From the NCBI GenBank assembly GCA_038253945.1, contig JBBSGR010000026.1:1-23233 (forward strand): 23,233 nucleotides of DNA, given 5' to 3'. This DNA comes from JBBRYW01 sp038253945 (lineage in GTDB: Bacteria > Actinomycetota > Thermoleophilia > Gaiellales > Gaiellaceae). Below are positions 21,964 through 23,233 of the stretch, piece by piece; the stretch's first letter is position 1; every line of letters begins with the position of its first letter. Position numbers and translations under genes: made by a program. Below the pieces are notes generated by a model. It worked only from the letters and a program-made list of their open reading frames with translations, had not been told where the DNA came from and made no database searches.

Positions 21964-23096
21964 TGATGCTCGAGAACCGCTCCTTCGATCACATGCCTCG
22001 ACTTTCTCTTCATCGAGCAGGGTCGCACCGTCGACGGCGTCAAGCCCGAGATGACGAACGAGTGCGGGGCGAGTCCTACCCCGTGCAGCCCCGCGCGGGG
22101 CACGACGGTCGTCAAGGCGCAGGACCCCTGCCACCCGGGCTGGTGCGTGAAGGAGCAGCTGGCAAACAACGACGGCGGCTTCGTCAGCAACTACATGAAG
22201 ACGCGCCGCGGCGCGCTGATCAGCTCGCCCGCGTCGTCATGGCCTACCACACCGCCGAGGAGGTGCGGTCTACGCCTGCATCGCCGAGCAGTCCTGCCTC
22301 TGCGAGCGCTGGTTCTGCTCGGTCGGCAGCGCCACCATGCCGAACCGCTGCTACTGTCGCCGGCACGTCGCGCGGGCGGCGCGACAACCTCGACTCGCCG
22401 GCCCCCTGGACCTGCCAAGCTTCGTCCGCCACCTGCACGCGGGGGTCGAGTCGCAGCTTCCTGCAGCGCGCGGCGGAGGGCGACCTGTCGCCCGTCTACT
22501 CTGTCGCCCGTCTCCTGGATCGACGCCAACTTCTACGACGTCAGCTTCGGCCCCGCGGGCTCGAACGACGACCATGCGCCCTCCGACCTTCTGGCCAGGC
22601 AGAAGCTCGTCCTGCACCTGCTGGCCGCCCGTCTAGCGCAGCGCCTGCTGGCCGCAGACGCTGCTTGTCATCACCTACAACGAGCACGGCGGCCTCTTCG
22701 ATCACGGCTCGCCGCCGGAGGCGCAGGACGACCACCCGCGGCTGCGTCGCTACGCGCCGCGCATGCCCACGCTCGTCGTCTCGCCCTTCCTGGCGGCGGG
22801 CCAGGTCTCGAGCACCGTCTTCGACCACACCTCGCTGGTCAAGACGATCCTCGCCCGCTTCTGCCGCGACGAGCGCGGCGAGATCCCGGGCATGGGGGCG
22901 CGCGTGCGCGCGGCGGCGCACCTGGGCGAGCCGCGCCCGGCGCCCGAGCAGGGCGGGCGACTACGAGCACACGGCAGGCGAGCCGCTCGAACTCACCGAC
23001 TTCCAGGCCGACTGGATCACGGCCAAGCGCGAGGTGATGGCCGCGCGCCGGCAGACGCTCGCCGTAGAAGCAGGAGGCGCGCCGGGTGGCTACTAG
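21963..23096 (+). pseudogene. Phospholipase-C-type phosphoesterase, truncated and multiply frameshifted
   Basis: The fragment opens at the family's N-terminal metal-site motif (LMLENRSFDHM) and then slips frame repeatedly. LDFLFIEQGRTVDGVKPEMT, QDPCHPGWCVKEQLANNDGG, ARVVMAYHTAEEV, SWIDANFYDVSFGPAGSNDD and the catalytic-region text TYNEHGGLFDHGSPPEAQDD all belong to one phosphoesterase (PF04185-like) but lie in different frames. The C-terminus reads cleanly to a stop at 23096 (ELTDFQADWITAKREVMAAR). At least four slips make it a pseudogene. The missing N-terminus coincides with the junction to the Dyp fragment. Confidence 0.8.
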
Positions 23097-23182
23097 TAGG
23101 ACTTTGTTAGCCGGATAGAGGGACCTCTCCCTCGCCGTCGAACGGTGTCCGCATCAGTGGTCATCGTTCGAGGGAGGAGAGG

Positions 23183-23233
23183 ATGGAAGCCGCGCTGCAT
23201 GTGGAGAGTCCGGCGGCCGAGGTGCGTGAGCGC
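23183..23233 (+). CDS. Start of an unidentified gene (runs off the window)
   Basis: An ATG preceded by AGGGAGGAGAGG, a very strong ribosome-binding site, opens a frame of 17 codons (MEAALHVESPAAEVRER) before the window ends. That is too short to identify. A small palindrome, GAGGGA-cctc-TCCCTC, lies upstream near 23116-23131 and could be a mobile-element end or an operator. Confidence 0.5.
   Translation, partial: MEAALHVESPAAEVRER

Overview
The window is GC-rich and almost every gene uses GC-rich codons. The gene families fit a high-GC actinobacterium: a JAB-E1 fusion, an AlpA-like HTH protein, DUF932 and ParB-like proteins, a MobF relaxase, and a Dyp/P450/GST cluster. A Thermoleophilia-type soil lineage is my inference from the flavour of these families; nothing here proves it. 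This is an accessory region. Intact cargo and mobilisation genes sit among decayed insertion sequences of at least four families and a heavily eroded chromosomal flank.

Layout. (1) 1-1655: the tail of an unidentified gene, then an intact JAB (deubiquitinase-like) plus ThiF/E1 fusion protein. (2) 1928-2988: a 48-nt 3' fragment of tRNA-Asp, probably an attachment-site scar, abutting a frameshifted IS1182-like element. (3) 3148-9243: a good sigma70-type promoter, a doubtful small ORF, a 1055-aa protein with choice-of-anchor-like repeats and a vWA domain, and a 750-aa M43-type zinc metalloprotease. Neither large protein has a signal peptide or membrane segment that I can see. (4) 9684-10790: a strong hairpin and a multiply broken IS3-type element. 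(5) 10793-11041: an AlpA/excisionase-like HTH protein. (6) 11061-12519: an IS110-family element whose left arm folds into what looks like a complete bridge RNA. (7) 12641-18767: a compact mobilisation module (83-aa protein, DUF932 protein, 604-aa ParB-like protein, MobF relaxase-helicase), all on + and all intact. (8) 18868-19507: an IS21-type end and a truncated istB. (9) 19561-21963 (-): a chromosomal-type cluster with an intact GST, a frameshifted P450 and a truncated Dyp peroxidase. (10) 21963-23096 (+): a shredded phospholipase-C-type phosphoesterase joined head to head to the Dyp fragment. (11) 23183: the start of a new gene that runs off the window.

How it may work together. The relaxase, ParB-like, DUF932 and HTH genes look like the core of an integrative or mobilisable element. 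The tRNA-Asp scar could mark one edge, but no integrase is visible in the window. The vWA/M43 pair and the JAB-E1 fusion would be cargo or neighbouring islands. The best candidate for something new at the DNA/RNA level is the IS110 bridge-RNA locus. Its two right-hand guides can be paired by eye with the element's own junctions. The best protein-level candidate is the pair of leaderless exoprotein-like giants at 3560-9243.
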